The notes under the pieces were generated by a model. The model saw nothing but the letters and a program-made list of their open reading frames with translations. It was not told the origin of the DNA and searched no databases. This document shows, one piece after another, positions 15,527-23,938 of a DNA stretch of 64,000 nucleotides. This DNA comes from JBFMFR01 sp040752025. GTDB taxonomy: Bacteria; Chloroflexota; Anaerolineae; Anaerolineales; UBA4823. Every line of letters begins with the position of its first letter. The stretch's first letter is position 1. The DNA lies in the NCBI GenBank assembly GCA_040752025.1, contig JBFMFR010000007.1, positions 120,002 through 184,001 of the forward strand, read 5' to 3'. Both the position numbers and the translations under genes were made by a program.

Positions 15527-16867
15527 ATGCTTCGTTTACAAAACATTGCGCCACTTTTAGAAAAAACGAAATTGCGCCAACTGAGCCAGGTGATCTTTGG
15601 GATGCTGGTGACCAGCGGACGGATAACGATGCTTGGCCTATCGCGCTGGACAGAGAAAGGCGGAAGTTATCGCACCATCCAGCGCTTGTATCATAGCGTG
15701 CTGCCGTGGAAAACATTGCAGTGGTTGTTTTTTCAGGAACGCTTTTTGAAAGCAGAAGACGAGTACATTATCGCCGGCGATGAAGTCGTGACGAGCAAAG
15801 CAGGAAAAGAGACGCATGGATTGGGATATTTTTTCTCTGGTCTTCAGCAGCGCGTGATTCCAGCGATCTCGTTTTTCACATTTTCCTTGGTGAATGTAGG
15901 CGAAGAACGGTCGTACCCAATGCAAGTCACCCAAATCGTGAAAAGTGCAGAAGAAAAAGCGGCAAGCAAAACCAAAGCAGAAGCGAAAAAGAAGAAGAAA
16001 ACGGCTGAAAAGAAAAAGCTGGGACGCCCCAAGGGTAGCAAGAACAAAGATAAGCAGAAAGTGGTGCTCAATGCTGAGTTATTGCGCATCCAGGAAGCCC
16101 TGCAAACCCTTGTGACAACCGTAGGCACAGCGATAACCCTGAAATATGTGACATTGGATGGACATTTTGGTAATTACCCGAGTGCTTTCATGGTCAGGCA
16201 AGCCAACCTGCACTTGATTTCCAAGATGCGTTTTGATGCGGCGCTGTACCCAGCCTTTGAAGGTGAGCATAGAGGATGCGGCCTCAAGCCCAAGTATGGC
16301 GAAAAAATCGATGTGCTCAAGATGAATGCAAAATATCTGAAGAAAACTTCCACCGAAGACAATTTGCGCACGGACATCTATCAAGGCCAACTCTACAACA
16401 AAGAATTCGCTTTTGCTTTGAACATGGTCATCATTCTAAAGACCAACCTCGATACACTTGCCCATGCCCATGTGATTTTATTCAGCACTGACTTGGAGCA
16501 ACCTTACGAAAATATCATCAAGTTCTACAGTCTGAGATTCCAAATTGAGTTCAATTTCCGCGACGCCAAACAATACTGGGGCTTGGAAGACTTCATGAAT
16601 GTCACTGAAACTGCCGTCACCAATGCTGCCAACCTGTCACTTTTTATGGTCAATTTCAGTTATGCGCTGTTACAACCTTATCGCCAATCTCAGCCCGAGT
16701 ACAGCGTTCTGGATTTGAAGTCACATTATCGCGGCTACCGATATGCCAGCGAAACAATAAAAATGCTTCCGAAAAAACCCGATGCCATTTTATTAGCCAA
16801 CATTTTTCAACAAATCGCCCGTTTGGGCGCTATTCACCCTGCTTTTTACATCCCCGCCAGCCCCTAA
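15527..16867 (+). CDS. IS4-like DDE transposase
   Basis: 446 aa. First Asp in IAGDEVVTSKAGKETHGLGY, second Asp in YVTLDGHFGNYPSAFMVRQ, and Glu in the Y-R-E block FYSLRFQIEFNFRDAKQYW. A lysine-rich insert (about 135-170, KKKKTAEKKKLGRPKGSKN) lies between the first two. It moves the element bounded at 14439 and 16882. I place it in the wider IS4/IS701-like group without a firm family. ATG at 15527 is in-frame and gives the usual start (MLRLQNIAPLLEK). Confidence 0.85.
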   Translation: MLRLQNIAPLLEKTKLRQLSQVIFGMLVTSGRITMLGLSRWTEKGGSYRTIQRLYHSVLPWKTLQWLFFQERFLKAEDEYIIAGDEVVTSKAGKETHGLGYFFSGLQQRVIPAISFFTFSLVNVGEERSYPMQVTQIVKSAEEKAASKTKAEAKKKKKTAEKKKLGRPKGSKNKDKQKVVLNAELLRIQEALQTLVTTVGTAITLKYVTLDGHFGNYPSAFMVRQANLHLISKMRFDAALYPAFEGEHRGCGLKPKYGEKIDVLKMNAKYLKKTSTEDNLRTDIYQGQLYNKEFAFALNMVIILKTNLDTLAHAHVILFSTDLEQPYENIIKFYSLRFQIEFNFRDAKQYWGLEDFMNVTETAVTNAANLSLFMVNFSYALLQPYRQSQPEYSVLDLKSHYRGYRYASETIKMLPKKPDAILLANIFQQIARLGAIHPAFYIPASP

Positions 16868-16989
16868 TTGGCGAAGGTATTGTCTGGTGAGAGAAGATAT
16901 CATTGATGGTGATCATCTCCCCCCGCTTATCCACCTGATGATCTTTCTCTTGCCCGCAGACCGTTGCAATAATAGCGTTTCATGTTTAT

Positions 16990-17012
16990 AATATCTCTGA
17001 ATAAAAGATATT
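16990..17012 (+). promoter_or_regulatory. palindromic operator upstream of the second abiEi
   Basis: AATATCT, 9 bp, AGATATT: perfect 7-bp arms, 24 bp before the ATG at 17036. It differs in sequence from the operator of the other AbiE pair, so the two systems should not cross-regulate. Its position argues for the start at 17036 rather than 16982. Confidence 0.55.
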
Positions 17013-17035
17013 CGATACACAGAACATCATTTGCC

Positions 17036-17854
17036 ATGTATACGAAAAGCCTTGGCGCTGAAAGCGCTCGTTTGCTCACCACTCTGGCCAGCCAGGGGCG
17101 TATGGTTTTTACCATTGAAGATGCCCTGCGCATCTATGGTAAGAGCTATTCTGCCACGGTGCAGACCTTACGCCGCCTGGATCAGGCCGGCTGGCTGGTG
17201 CGGCTGAACGCTGGTAAATACGCGATTGTGCCTCTCGAAGCCGGCGAGGAAGCTGTCCCGGTCGCTAATCGCCTGGTCATTGCCCGCGAGCTGGCAGGCG
17301 CAGCGCCCTATTACATTTCCCATGACAGCGCCCTGGAAATCCACAACATGCTGACCCGCCCGGTCACTACCGTCACGGTGACCACTACACACCGCCTGAC
17401 CAGCCGGACGGTGCTGCGCGTGCCCTACCGCTTTGTGACCGCCAGGCTGGAAGCTTTGTGGGGCTTTGCGCCGGTTTGGGTGATGCCAGAAGAACAGGTA
17501 CAGGTCAGCGATCTGGAGCGAACGATCCTGGATGGCCTGGCGCGGCCAGACCTGTGCGCCGGGGTCAGCGAGGTTGCAACGGGGCTGTGGATGCGCAAAG
17601 ATGACCTGGATTGGGACAAGCTGATTTCCTACGCTCATCGCCTGGGCAACCAGGCGGCGGCCAAGCGGTTAGGATATTTGCTGGAACTGTACGATTTGGC
17701 AACAGAGGCCGTTCGCAATGGCTTGCTCGACCTGGTTGGCCCCAGTTATGCCTTGCTCGATCCCATGCTGTTGGCCGAAGGCCGCCGCCTGTCTCGCTGG
17801 CGGCTGCGCATCAATCTGAATTCTGACAATCTGAAAGGGAATGTGACCACCTGA
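17036..17854 (+). CDS. abiEi: AbiEi-type antitoxin / repressor, second copy
   Basis: 272 aa. Winged helix at residues about 5-60 (FTIEDALRIYGKSYSATVQTL), then GWLVRLNAGKYAIVPLEAGEE, APYYISHDSALEIHNMLTRP and the conserved LERTILDGLARPDLCAGVSE. It is related to the antitoxin at 3332-4159 but clearly diverged. It should repress its own promoter and neutralise the AbiEii encoded one base further on. The frame opens at 16982, but that ATG overlaps the operator. Confidence 0.88.
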   Translation: MYTKSLGAESARLLTTLASQGRMVFTIEDALRIYGKSYSATVQTLRRLDQAGWLVRLNAGKYAIVPLEAGEEAVPVANRLVIARELAGAAPYYISHDSALEIHNMLTRPVTTVTVTTTHRLTSRTVLRVPYRFVTARLEALWGFAPVWVMPEEQVQVSDLERTILDGLARPDLCAGVSEVATGLWMRKDDLDWDKLISYAHRLGNQAAAKRLGYLLELYDLATEAVRNGLLDLVGPSYALLDPMLLAEGRRLSRWRLRINLNSDNLKGNVTT

Positions 17855-17855
17855 T

Positions 17856-18659
17856 ATGATCCGTCCGAGTGAAATTTACAAACTGGCCCACCAGTTGGGC
17901 CTGGGCGACAAAACCATCGAGAAAGATTACGTGTTGACCTGGGTATTGCAGGCGTTGGCAGATTCACCCTTGTGTGATCTGCTTGCTTTCAAAGGGGGGA
18001 CAGCCATTAAGAAGATGTATATTCCTGATTATCGCTTTTCAGAGGACCTGGATTTCACCTTGCTGGATGCCTCTCTGACCAATGATGCTCTCCAGACCGG
18101 AATTGAAGCGCTTTTTCCCTGGCTGAAACGAGAAGCTAATCTGACTCTGGCAACCCGGAAAGTTGAAGTGCATTCCAGCGGCAACCCGGCGCTGTATTTG
18201 AACTATGTTGGCCCCCTACAAGGCGATTTGGCCAGCCGGTTCATCAAGGTGGATTTCAGCCGTGACGAGGCTCTGGAATTTCCACCCCGCCGGGAACGAT
18301 TGCAAACCGGTTATAGCGACTGCCAGGGGCGCATCGCCAGCCTGACGGTTTATTCTTTGGAAGAGATCCTGGCAGAAAAGTTGCGTTCTCTCTTGACCCG
18401 TACCGAGCCGCGCGATCTGTACGATGTACATTATTTGCTGACCAGCCAATTGGTCGATGTCGAACAGATGGTTTTTGGCATCCAACCCAAGTTTGAAGCA
18501 AAAGGGTTTCTTGTGTCTGATCTGAGGACGATCTTGCCCCGCCGCCAGCAAACACTCAGCCAGCTTTGGCTGCCGCGCCTGCAAGGCCAGATGCCGGATA
18601 TTCCACCCCTGGATAGCGTGATTCGCGAAACAAATCGCATCTTGCAGCGATATTTTTGA
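17856..18659 (+). CDS. abiEii: AbiEii-type nucleotidyltransferase toxin, second copy
   Basis: 267 aa. Motifs: LLAFKGGTAIKKMYI, then RFSEDLDFTLLD with the catalytic Asp pair, and EEILAEKLRSLLTRTEPRDLYDVHYL. All expected residues are present. The stop of abiEi and this ATG are separated by one base, so the pair is tightly coupled. The role is as for the first copy: growth-inhibiting nucleotide transfer held off by AbiEi. Confidence 0.9.
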   Translation: MIRPSEIYKLAHQLGLGDKTIEKDYVLTWVLQALADSPLCDLLAFKGGTAIKKMYIPDYRFSEDLDFTLLDASLTNDALQTGIEALFPWLKREANLTLATRKVEVHSSGNPALYLNYVGPLQGDLASRFIKVDFSRDEALEFPPRRERLQTGYSDCQGRIASLTVYSLEEILAEKLRSLLTRTEPRDLYDVHYLLTSQLVDVEQMVFGIQPKFEAKGFLVSDLRTILPRRQQTLSQLWLPRLQGQMPDIPPLDSVIRETNRILQRYF

Positions 18660-18768
18660 TGGAGTGCTCTCTCTGTTTACACAGAGGCAGTGTGAGGTTT
18701 GTCACCCTCTGACCATTCTCCCTGCACCCGGTCTACGGACACGCTCGAATTGTTATTCACCAGGCCAT

Positions 18769-18872
18769 GCAGAGATTCAGTAGTGTTCAACCTGCGCTGC
18801 CCAGAAGAGAAAGTGGTTCGGCGATTCCCGAGCCGCGTAACCATTTTCGATGGGAACACCGCTGGCTCCCGG
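18769..18872 (-). pseudogene. 3'-end relic of the gene found intact at 27594-28352
   Basis: About 104 bp align nearly without gaps to 27624-27728 at roughly three quarters identity. The encoded stretch (PGASGVPIENGYAARE, then FLFWAAQVE) matches the C-terminus of that protein (PGASGVFIENGYIAKD, FLFWAVQVE). Only the last ~35 codons remain, in the same orientation. The rest of 18660-18885 shows no gene. Confidence 0.7.
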
Positions 18873-18885
18873 CTGCAAACATCAC

Positions 18886-19778
18886 TCACCCCACCAGTTC
18901 TACTTCATATACATCCGTCTCGCCATTCACCTCGTATCCCAGGCCTGTATATACCCCAAGAGCGGTGCGGTTCTCAGCCTTGACCTCAAGACCAGCATGC
19001 TGCAAACCATGCGCTTTCAGGTAACCCAGCGCCTCGGCCAGCAGCACCCGCGACAGCCCGTGGCCGCGGATCCCGGCAGCGTGAAAACGTACTCCGTGGA
19101 TCCCGTTGGACTGCCCGACTGCCAGTAGACCAACACGCTGGCAGCCAGATGTTCACCCGCAAAAGCCGCCATATTGATCCCTTGTTCCCAGTAGGGCGAA
19201 CTGGCGAAATACAGCCATTCTTCCAGCGAGGTGGGCGCTTCGGGGAAACAGGCGTTGCGCCCCTCCAGGTATTGGCGCTGCTCGGCCTCACTCTCCAACC
19301 GCCAGCGGCGCAAAGAGAAACCTGCGGGCATGGACAGCGTAGGGATTGCCAGGGACAAATCGCGGCGCATGGCAAAGATACTGTAACGGCGCTGAGCGCC
19401 CTGCTGCTCAACAAAACGAATTGCGAGGTCTTCATTGGAGTAATACTGGAAAAGCAGTTGTTGTTGGCTGCCCTGCATGGCCTGTTCTACCAACCAGGCC
19501 CACAAAGCCGACCGGACCTCACCATGCCTATCCAACCCCGGCAGCGCCATCACCTCCACCCAGGCATGCTCCCCCTGAGCAAAGTACGGCGCATAGCCCA
19601 CCAAACGGCCATTACCATCGAATGCGCAGGCTATCTTCTGCCCGCCATCGAAATAGGGCGAGAGATAAAACTGCGCCGGCATACAGATGCGCGGGGGATA
19701 CTGCCGGGTATAGGTTTGCAGCAGGTGGTCTAAGGCGTTTGTATCCGCCTCGACTAAGGTGCGTATTGTAAAAGTCAT
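18886..19778 (-). pseudogene. GNAT acetyltransferase gene with a frameshift
   Basis: From ATG 19778 the frame encodes a GNAT-like N-terminal half (IRTLVEADTNALDHLLQTYT) and runs to about VYWQ near 19130. The conserved acetyl-CoA motif continues in another frame: GIRGHGLSRVLLAEALGYLK, then AENRTALGVYTGLGYE and a stop at 18886. A one-base change near 19125-19135 would join them into one ~297-aa protein. It is either a real pseudogene or a sequencing slip. It is the last gene of the TetR-headed chain. Confidence 0.75.
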
Positions 19779-19785
19779 GTGTCTC

Positions 19786-20280
19786 CTATGCCTCCTGGTG
19801 GGCCGGCGCGCTGCGGGAATGAAAACGAGAACGCCACAATCCCACCACAGAAAGCGGGTAGTCTTTGCGCAGCATGACCAACGGAGCAATGGCTACAGTA
19901 GGCATCCAGACGCCTTCAACGCCGATCCAGGCAATCCCCAGACAAAACAGCGCTCCCAGCCCCAAACCGAGCTTGACCCAGCGATCCTGGCATAAGATCA
20001 GCACAGCAACCATCGTTTCAAAGCCAATCAGCAGCAGGATGAACGGCACCGGGTACAGCGCCAGCACCTGCGTAAAGAACCAACGGTAGAGTGGGATGAA
20101 AGCATTTGCCCCAGCCATTGGGTAAAGCGAGGGATCATAGAGCATCATCGGGAAATTGACGCCCCAGGCCATGAGCAGGAAGAAGACGCCAAAAACGATC
20201 CTGCCTGCTTCTGGCTTGAACAGGGCCAGCAGAAGCATGACGACAGCAAAAGACACGATCACAGAGAAGGGGGTAATCAT
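19786..20280 (-). CDS. small multi-pass membrane protein
   Basis: 164 aa with about four membrane segments (about 3-22, 27-47, 77-100, 108-130) and a basic tail (RSRFHSRSAPAHQ). No known motif is recognised. Its stop is 7 bp before the GNAT start and its ATG 6 bp after the flavodoxin-like gene, so it belongs to the same transcript. Confidence 0.65.
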   Translation of the reverse strand: MITPFSVIVSFAVVMLLLALFKPEAGRIVFGVFFLLMAWGVNFPMMLYDPSLYPMAGANAFIPLYRWFFTQVLALYPVPFILLLIGFETMVAVLILCQDRWVKLGLGLGALFCLGIAWIGVEGVWMPTVAIAPLVMLRKDYPLSVVGLWRSRFHSRSAPAHQEA

Positions 20281-20286
20281 AGGGAT

Positions 20287-20883
20287 TTATGCCTCAAGTT
20301 GAAAAGTTGATAAGATGCTGGCGGCCCAGGAGCGAATGGCTGACCAGTTGCGCCGCTCGCCGGCCTGCGCCTGGATGATTACCATTGCAAACAACACAGC
20401 CCACCATTTCAAACGGCCATATTCCAACCGCCCACCGAAAACACCGATGCTGGCCGGTTTTACAGGATGCGTTGCCCGGAGGATAGGTTGGAGATAATTC
20501 GAAAGCGTGGCATAGCGCTCCCGGAAGGACAGTCTGCCTGCTTTTTCGGGCGCTTTAGGCAGATTTTCATCCACAAAAACGGGAACACCTCCCACGCTCA
20601 TCTCAGCAGTGCGCGTCAGGCTCATGGCGGTGACAAATACCACCAACGGGATGTGCTGAAGTGAACGACGATGCTTTTTGAGAAACCTCAAGGCCGAGCG
20701 ATGCCAGCCCATGATCATTGGAGCGCCAACAACTACGCCGGCGTAAGGCTCCAGACTCTCAACCTGGTTAAGCGGTAAAACTTCTGCCTGGGCGCCGTTT
20801 TTAACGATCTCCTCGGCAATAACCTGGGCGACTTCAGCGGTCGAGCCGGTCATCGTAGTATAAGCAATCAGGATTTTATTCAT
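20287..20883 (-). CDS. flavodoxin-domain protein
   Basis: 198 aa. The N-terminus KILIAYTTMTGSTAEVAQVI has the FMN phosphate-binding T-x-T-G-x-T loop, and VVVGAPMIMGWHRSALRFL matches the flavodoxin_5 / protoporphyrinogen-oxidase-like (HemG) subgroup. It would bind FMN and carry electrons. The C-terminal ~50 residues (GGRLEYGRLKWWAVLFAMVI) contain a hydrophobic patch, also seen in HemG-like proteins. ATG 20883 is preferred over TTG 20889. Confidence 0.8.
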   Translation of the reverse strand: MNKILIAYTTMTGSTAEVAQVIAEEIVKNGAQAEVLPLNQVESLEPYAGVVVGAPMIMGWHRSALRFLKKHRRSLQHIPLVVFVTAMSLTRTAEMSVGGVPVFVDENLPKAPEKAGRLSFRERYATLSNYLQPILRATHPVKPASIGVFGGRLEYGRLKWWAVLFAMVIIQAQAGERRNWSAIRSWAASILSTFQLEA

Positions 20884-20900
20884 CTGCAAACTTCGCCGGT

Positions 20901-21392
20901 TTACTCAACTTTATGAAAACCGAAGGTGCGGAACATCACCCGCATCATGGCGTGGCCGAAATCGGGCTTGAGATACTGGTTCGGGCATGCACCGGGGATC
21001 ACTTCAATACCGTTCTCCCGGCACAGGCGCACCGCATCCTGCGAAACGCTGGTCATACCTGCCGCCAGGCCCGGCTTGGTGCCCATCATGCAGTGCATCC
21101 AGACATGCTTGATGCCCAGTTCGACGCACTGCTGGACAATCTGATCGGTCACTGTGGGGTTCGCCAGGATGAAGACTGCATCTGGCTTCTCAGGGATCGA
21201 TTTCAGATCAGGGTAGCACGGGTCGTCTTCAAAAGTGGTGATGCGCGGGTTTACAGCGCTCACCGTGTATCCTTCCGCTTTGAATTTGCGGTAGCCCAGG
21301 TTGCAGCCAGTATCGCGTTTATCCGAAACCCCAACCACGGCAATCCGTTTTTGGGCCAGAAAATTTTGTACGAGGGGTTCAATTTTAGACAT
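20901..21392 (-). CDS. CoA-binding (YccU-like) protein
   Basis: 163 aa, a single Rossmann domain of the CoA_binding_2 type: RIAVVGVSDKRDTGCNLGYR, VNPRITTFEDDPCYPDLKSI and ELGIKHVWMHCMMGT. This family binds CoA or a related nucleotide; cellular roles are poorly known. It sits inside the TetR-headed gene chain, 12 bp from the flavodoxin-like gene. Confidence 0.85.
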   Translation of the reverse strand: MSKIEPLVQNFLAQKRIAVVGVSDKRDTGCNLGYRKFKAEGYTVSAVNPRITTFEDDPCYPDLKSIPEKPDAVFILANPTVTDQIVQQCVELGIKHVWMHCMMGTKPGLAAGMTSVSQDAVRLCRENGIEVIPGACPNQYLKPDFGHAMMRVMFRTFGFHKVE

Positions 21393-21426
21393 CAGAATTC
21401 CTTTCGATTTTCTATCATTTGTTTGT

Positions 21427-21551
21427 TTAGTAGCCCTGCACCCGCAGGTATGCGCTCACATCCAGGTTGAAATGCATTTCTTCCAGGGTCAGCGCTGCCC
21501 AGGGGTTGCCGTCATCCAGCCAGGTAGCATAGGATACCCTGGGCTGGTCGA
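21427..21551 (-). pseudogene. frameshifted continuation of the SDR-fused domain
   Basis: Continues the foreign C-terminal domain in another frame (LIDQPRVSYATWLDDG, then AALTLEEMHFNLDVSAYLRV) and stops at 21427. I do not recognise the donor family. Confidence 0.4.
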
Positions 21552-22298
21552 TTAATCCAGGATGCGCACATCCGGGAAGTACATCGTCGGGAAAGAAAAT
21601 TGCATGTGTTGAAATTTCCAGTTCGCCCCATGCAGCGCCAGCACCGAGGTGAAGCGCAGCGGCCAAACAAAATTCTCACCGCGGCGCAGCTCATACAGCG
21701 TGTTGCTACCGCCGCGCAAAATATACAACTCTTTGGAGAGTTTATCCACCGTTTCTCCGAAATGGGTGCGGATTGGCCCCGGCTCAACCAGCACAACCTG
21801 AATCCCAAAAGGCGCCAGTTCCCAACGCAGTGCATCGCTCAACGCTTCTACGGCGAATTTGGTTGACGAATACACGCCATTGCCAGGGGTGACAAGTTTC
21901 CCTGCAATCGAACTGAGGTTGATGATCCGCCCGGCTTTCTGCCGCCGCATATGCGGAACAACCGCCCGAACCATGCGCATCACACCCAATACGTTGGCGT
22001 CAAAGATGCCTTGCGCCTGCTCTTCAGAGATTTCTTCCACTGCGCCGCGCACCGCATAACCGGCATTATTAACCAGCACATCGATGCGGCCAAACTGCTG
22101 CATGGCGCGCTCCACTGCCTGGTTGATAGAATCCGGCTGGGTGACATCCAGCGACAGCTTCAGAGCTGCCGGGAGATCATCTAAGGCATCCAAATTTCTG
22201 GCGCTCGCCGCAACGTTGTAGCCTGCTTGAGCCAGGCGCTGCGCCAAGTTGCGCCCGATGCCCGTGGAACAACCGGTGATCAAAACCACTTGCGACAT
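21552..22298 (-). CDS. short-chain dehydrogenase, chimeric and frameshifted C-terminus
   Basis: 248 aa. Residues 1-190 are a classical SDR: TGCSTGIGRNLA cofactor loop, NNAGYAV, catalytic Ser/Tyr/Lys in NLSSIAGKLVTPGNGVYSSTKFAVEAL, and VEPGPIRTHFGETVDKL. After that the usual SDR tail is absent. Instead there is LRGGSNTLYELRRGENFVW and FPTMYFPDVRILD, then TAA. In the next frame (to 21427) a matching continuation reads QPRVSYATWLDDGNPW and SAYLRVQGY. The gene appears to be an SDR fused to part of another gene, with a later frameshift. Confidence 0.7.
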   Translation of the reverse strand: MSQVVLITGCSTGIGRNLAQRLAQAGYNVAASARNLDALDDLPAALKLSLDVTQPDSINQAVERAMQQFGRIDVLVNNAGYAVRGAVEEISEEQAQGIFDANVLGVMRMVRAVVPHMRRQKAGRIINLSSIAGKLVTPGNGVYSSTKFAVEALSDALRWELAPFGIQVVLVEPGPIRTHFGETVDKLSKELYILRGGSNTLYELRRGENFVWPLRFTSVLALHGANWKFQHMQFSFPTMYFPDVRILD

Positions 22299-22307
22299 TT
22301 TTTACTC

Positions 22308-23066
22308 CTAACCCGCATGAAGCGGAACCGTTGCTGTTTCTTTCAACTGCTTATTGAACACCCTGCCGATCAGCATCCCATTGACGAGCAGCACCAGCCA
22401 ATCAATCGAAATTACTGCCACCTCGAAACGATCCTGCCGCTCCAACCCATAATTGATGGAGACGACTACCAGGGCAATCAAGGACAGGGCAAAACCGGCA
22501 ATAAATATCCACCGCACGGCAGTCTCCAGGCGGTTCTTGCCGCTGAACACAGGGGCTAAGAACAAGAACGAAAGGCTCATCAGCAGATAACCCAATTCTT
22601 CCAGAACAATGAAAACGCCGTGTGGATTGTATTGGGTCAGCAAAGTAATCCCCTGCGTCTCGCCATTCATCAGGCTAACCGGAACTACCGAAAACTGGAC
22701 GAAATAGTCGCCCACCAGGATCAGGCCAGCCATCCAGCCAAAAGCCAAGCCAATTTGGCTGAAGATTTTCTTTGACTGTGGGGCGCAGGCGTGAAGCGAT
22801 GCCAGCCAGATCACATAGACCAGCAACTGGATGACTGCCAGGTACATCCACCAGTAATCTTGCGGGTATTCGGCCAGTGTATCCAGGTAAGGATACTCGA
22901 AGCAGTTCTCCTGGCAGCCTGCGCCGGAATTGGGCAGGGCCGTGATGGCAACCCCGAAGGTTATCAGGGTGATCAACGCGGTTAAGATGGATGAATACAT
23001 GCCCACCCGGAGTGATGTCCGCTGGGTGATATCAGGGTCTGCAAAGTGATTAGCTTGTTGTGTCAT
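22308..23066 (-). CDS. multi-pass membrane protein
   Basis: 252 aa, about six to seven helices (about 20-44, 73-95, 108-128, 155-175, 188-210, 220-240). The first loop has paired Cys (SGAGCQENCFEYPYLDT), probably outside the cell. The family is unknown. ATG 23066 is preferred; its 5' end overlaps the 3' end of the next upstream gene by 17 bp, showing translational coupling. Confidence 0.65.
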   Translation of the reverse strand: MTQQANHFADPDITQRTSLRVGMYSSILTALITLITFGVAITALPNSGAGCQENCFEYPYLDTLAEYPQDYWWMYLAVIQLLVYVIWLASLHACAPQSKKIFSQIGLAFGWMAGLILVGDYFVQFSVVPVSLMNGETQGITLLTQYNPHGVFIVLEELGYLLMSLSFLFLAPVFSGKNRLETAVRWIFIAGFALSLIALVVVSINYGLERQDRFEVAVISIDWLVLLVNGMLIGRVFNKQLKETATVPLHAG

Positions 23067-23889
23067 TTTGTCCTTTTTCAACCGAAGCTGATTTCATATT
23101 TCCAAACAAAAGCGCTCCAGCTGCCAACCCCAGCACGGTCAAGCTTCCCCACAAAGGCAGTTCAGAGCTTTGTGAAATTCCAGCCTTCACCACCAGGATA
23201 CTGTTCACCCCCAACACCAGGGTGTAAAGCGGCCCTTTGACGCTGAGAATGCCTGCGATCACGTAGCCCCACGGCCGGCGTTTCATCAGCCAGGCTGCAC
23301 CGACCACTAACCAGGGGATCAACAAGGTCAGATCCAGGGCAAAGACCACGTTGGTGGGGTGTTCTGCGATCGTGACAATGGCGGGTAGCTGCCCGGTAGC
23401 GATGAAAGCGATGGACTGGATCAAATAGATCGTCCCCAAACCTAGCGCCACAAACAGGAAATAACCGCTGATCCATTTGACCGGGGTGTGATCAGAGAAC
23501 TGCCGGCAGATTCTTTCTACATCCAGGTTGATCAACCCGAAGATCAAGGCAAAGATGGACAACCCCAGCAAGGCAGCGTAGATCAGGAAGAATGCGTTGA
23601 AAGCAGCGCCAAAGAGATAGAAGGCGTAATTGTACAGCATGTAATCCAGCGCCCCCAACCAGATCAACTGCGCCCGCAGTGAGCCGCGCACTGAGAAGAA
23701 CAGCGCCGCGACCAAAATGGGCACAGCCAGGAATAACGTCACCGCATCATTGCCGAGCCAGGTAGTGGTAACGAAGGCGTTATCGCGATACAAGCCATTG
23801 AACAACAGCCCACCAGCGGAGGCAAGCGCAGCCAGGATTGCAATAAGAATCGAGATAACCAATGCCGTTTTGAATTTCGTTTTGAACAT
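23050..23889 (-). CDS. multi-pass membrane protein
   Basis: 279 aa, about seven helices. Notable stretch: GLYRDNAFVTTTWLGNDAVT after the first helix, then alternating helices and a polar tail (SASVEKGQNDTTS). No motif is recognised. The start at 23889 has GGAG 6 nt upstream. It is part of the TetR-headed chain. Confidence 0.65.
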   Translation of the reverse strand: MFKTKFKTALVISILIAILAALASAGGLLFNGLYRDNAFVTTTWLGNDAVTLFLAVPILVAALFFSVRGSLRAQLIWLGALDYMLYNYAFYLFGAAFNAFFLIYAALLGLSIFALIFGLINLDVERICRQFSDHTPVKWISGYFLFVALGLGTIYLIQSIAFIATGQLPAIVTIAEHPTNVVFALDLTLLIPWLVVGAAWLMKRRPWGYVIAGILSVKGPLYTLVLGVNSILVVKAGISQSSELPLWGSLTVLGLAAGALLFGNMKSASVEKGQNDTTS

Positions 23890-23938
23890 GCCCATCTCCA
23901 AAGTTTTTTCACCAACCGAACAGTAAATACACCGCCGC

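Larger units (their letters stand above)
14439..16882 (+). mobile_element. DDE insertion sequence carrying nested IS fragments
   Basis: Ends are CAATACCTTCGCCAA (14439-14453) and its exact complement (16868-16882). The 6-bp duplication TCTGGT lies at 14433-14438 and 16883-16888. The transposase gene is in the right part. The left part holds fragments of an ISKra4-like and an IS110-like element in opposite directions, so other elements inserted into it or recombined with its left arm. Ends and transposase are intact. Confidence 0.85.
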
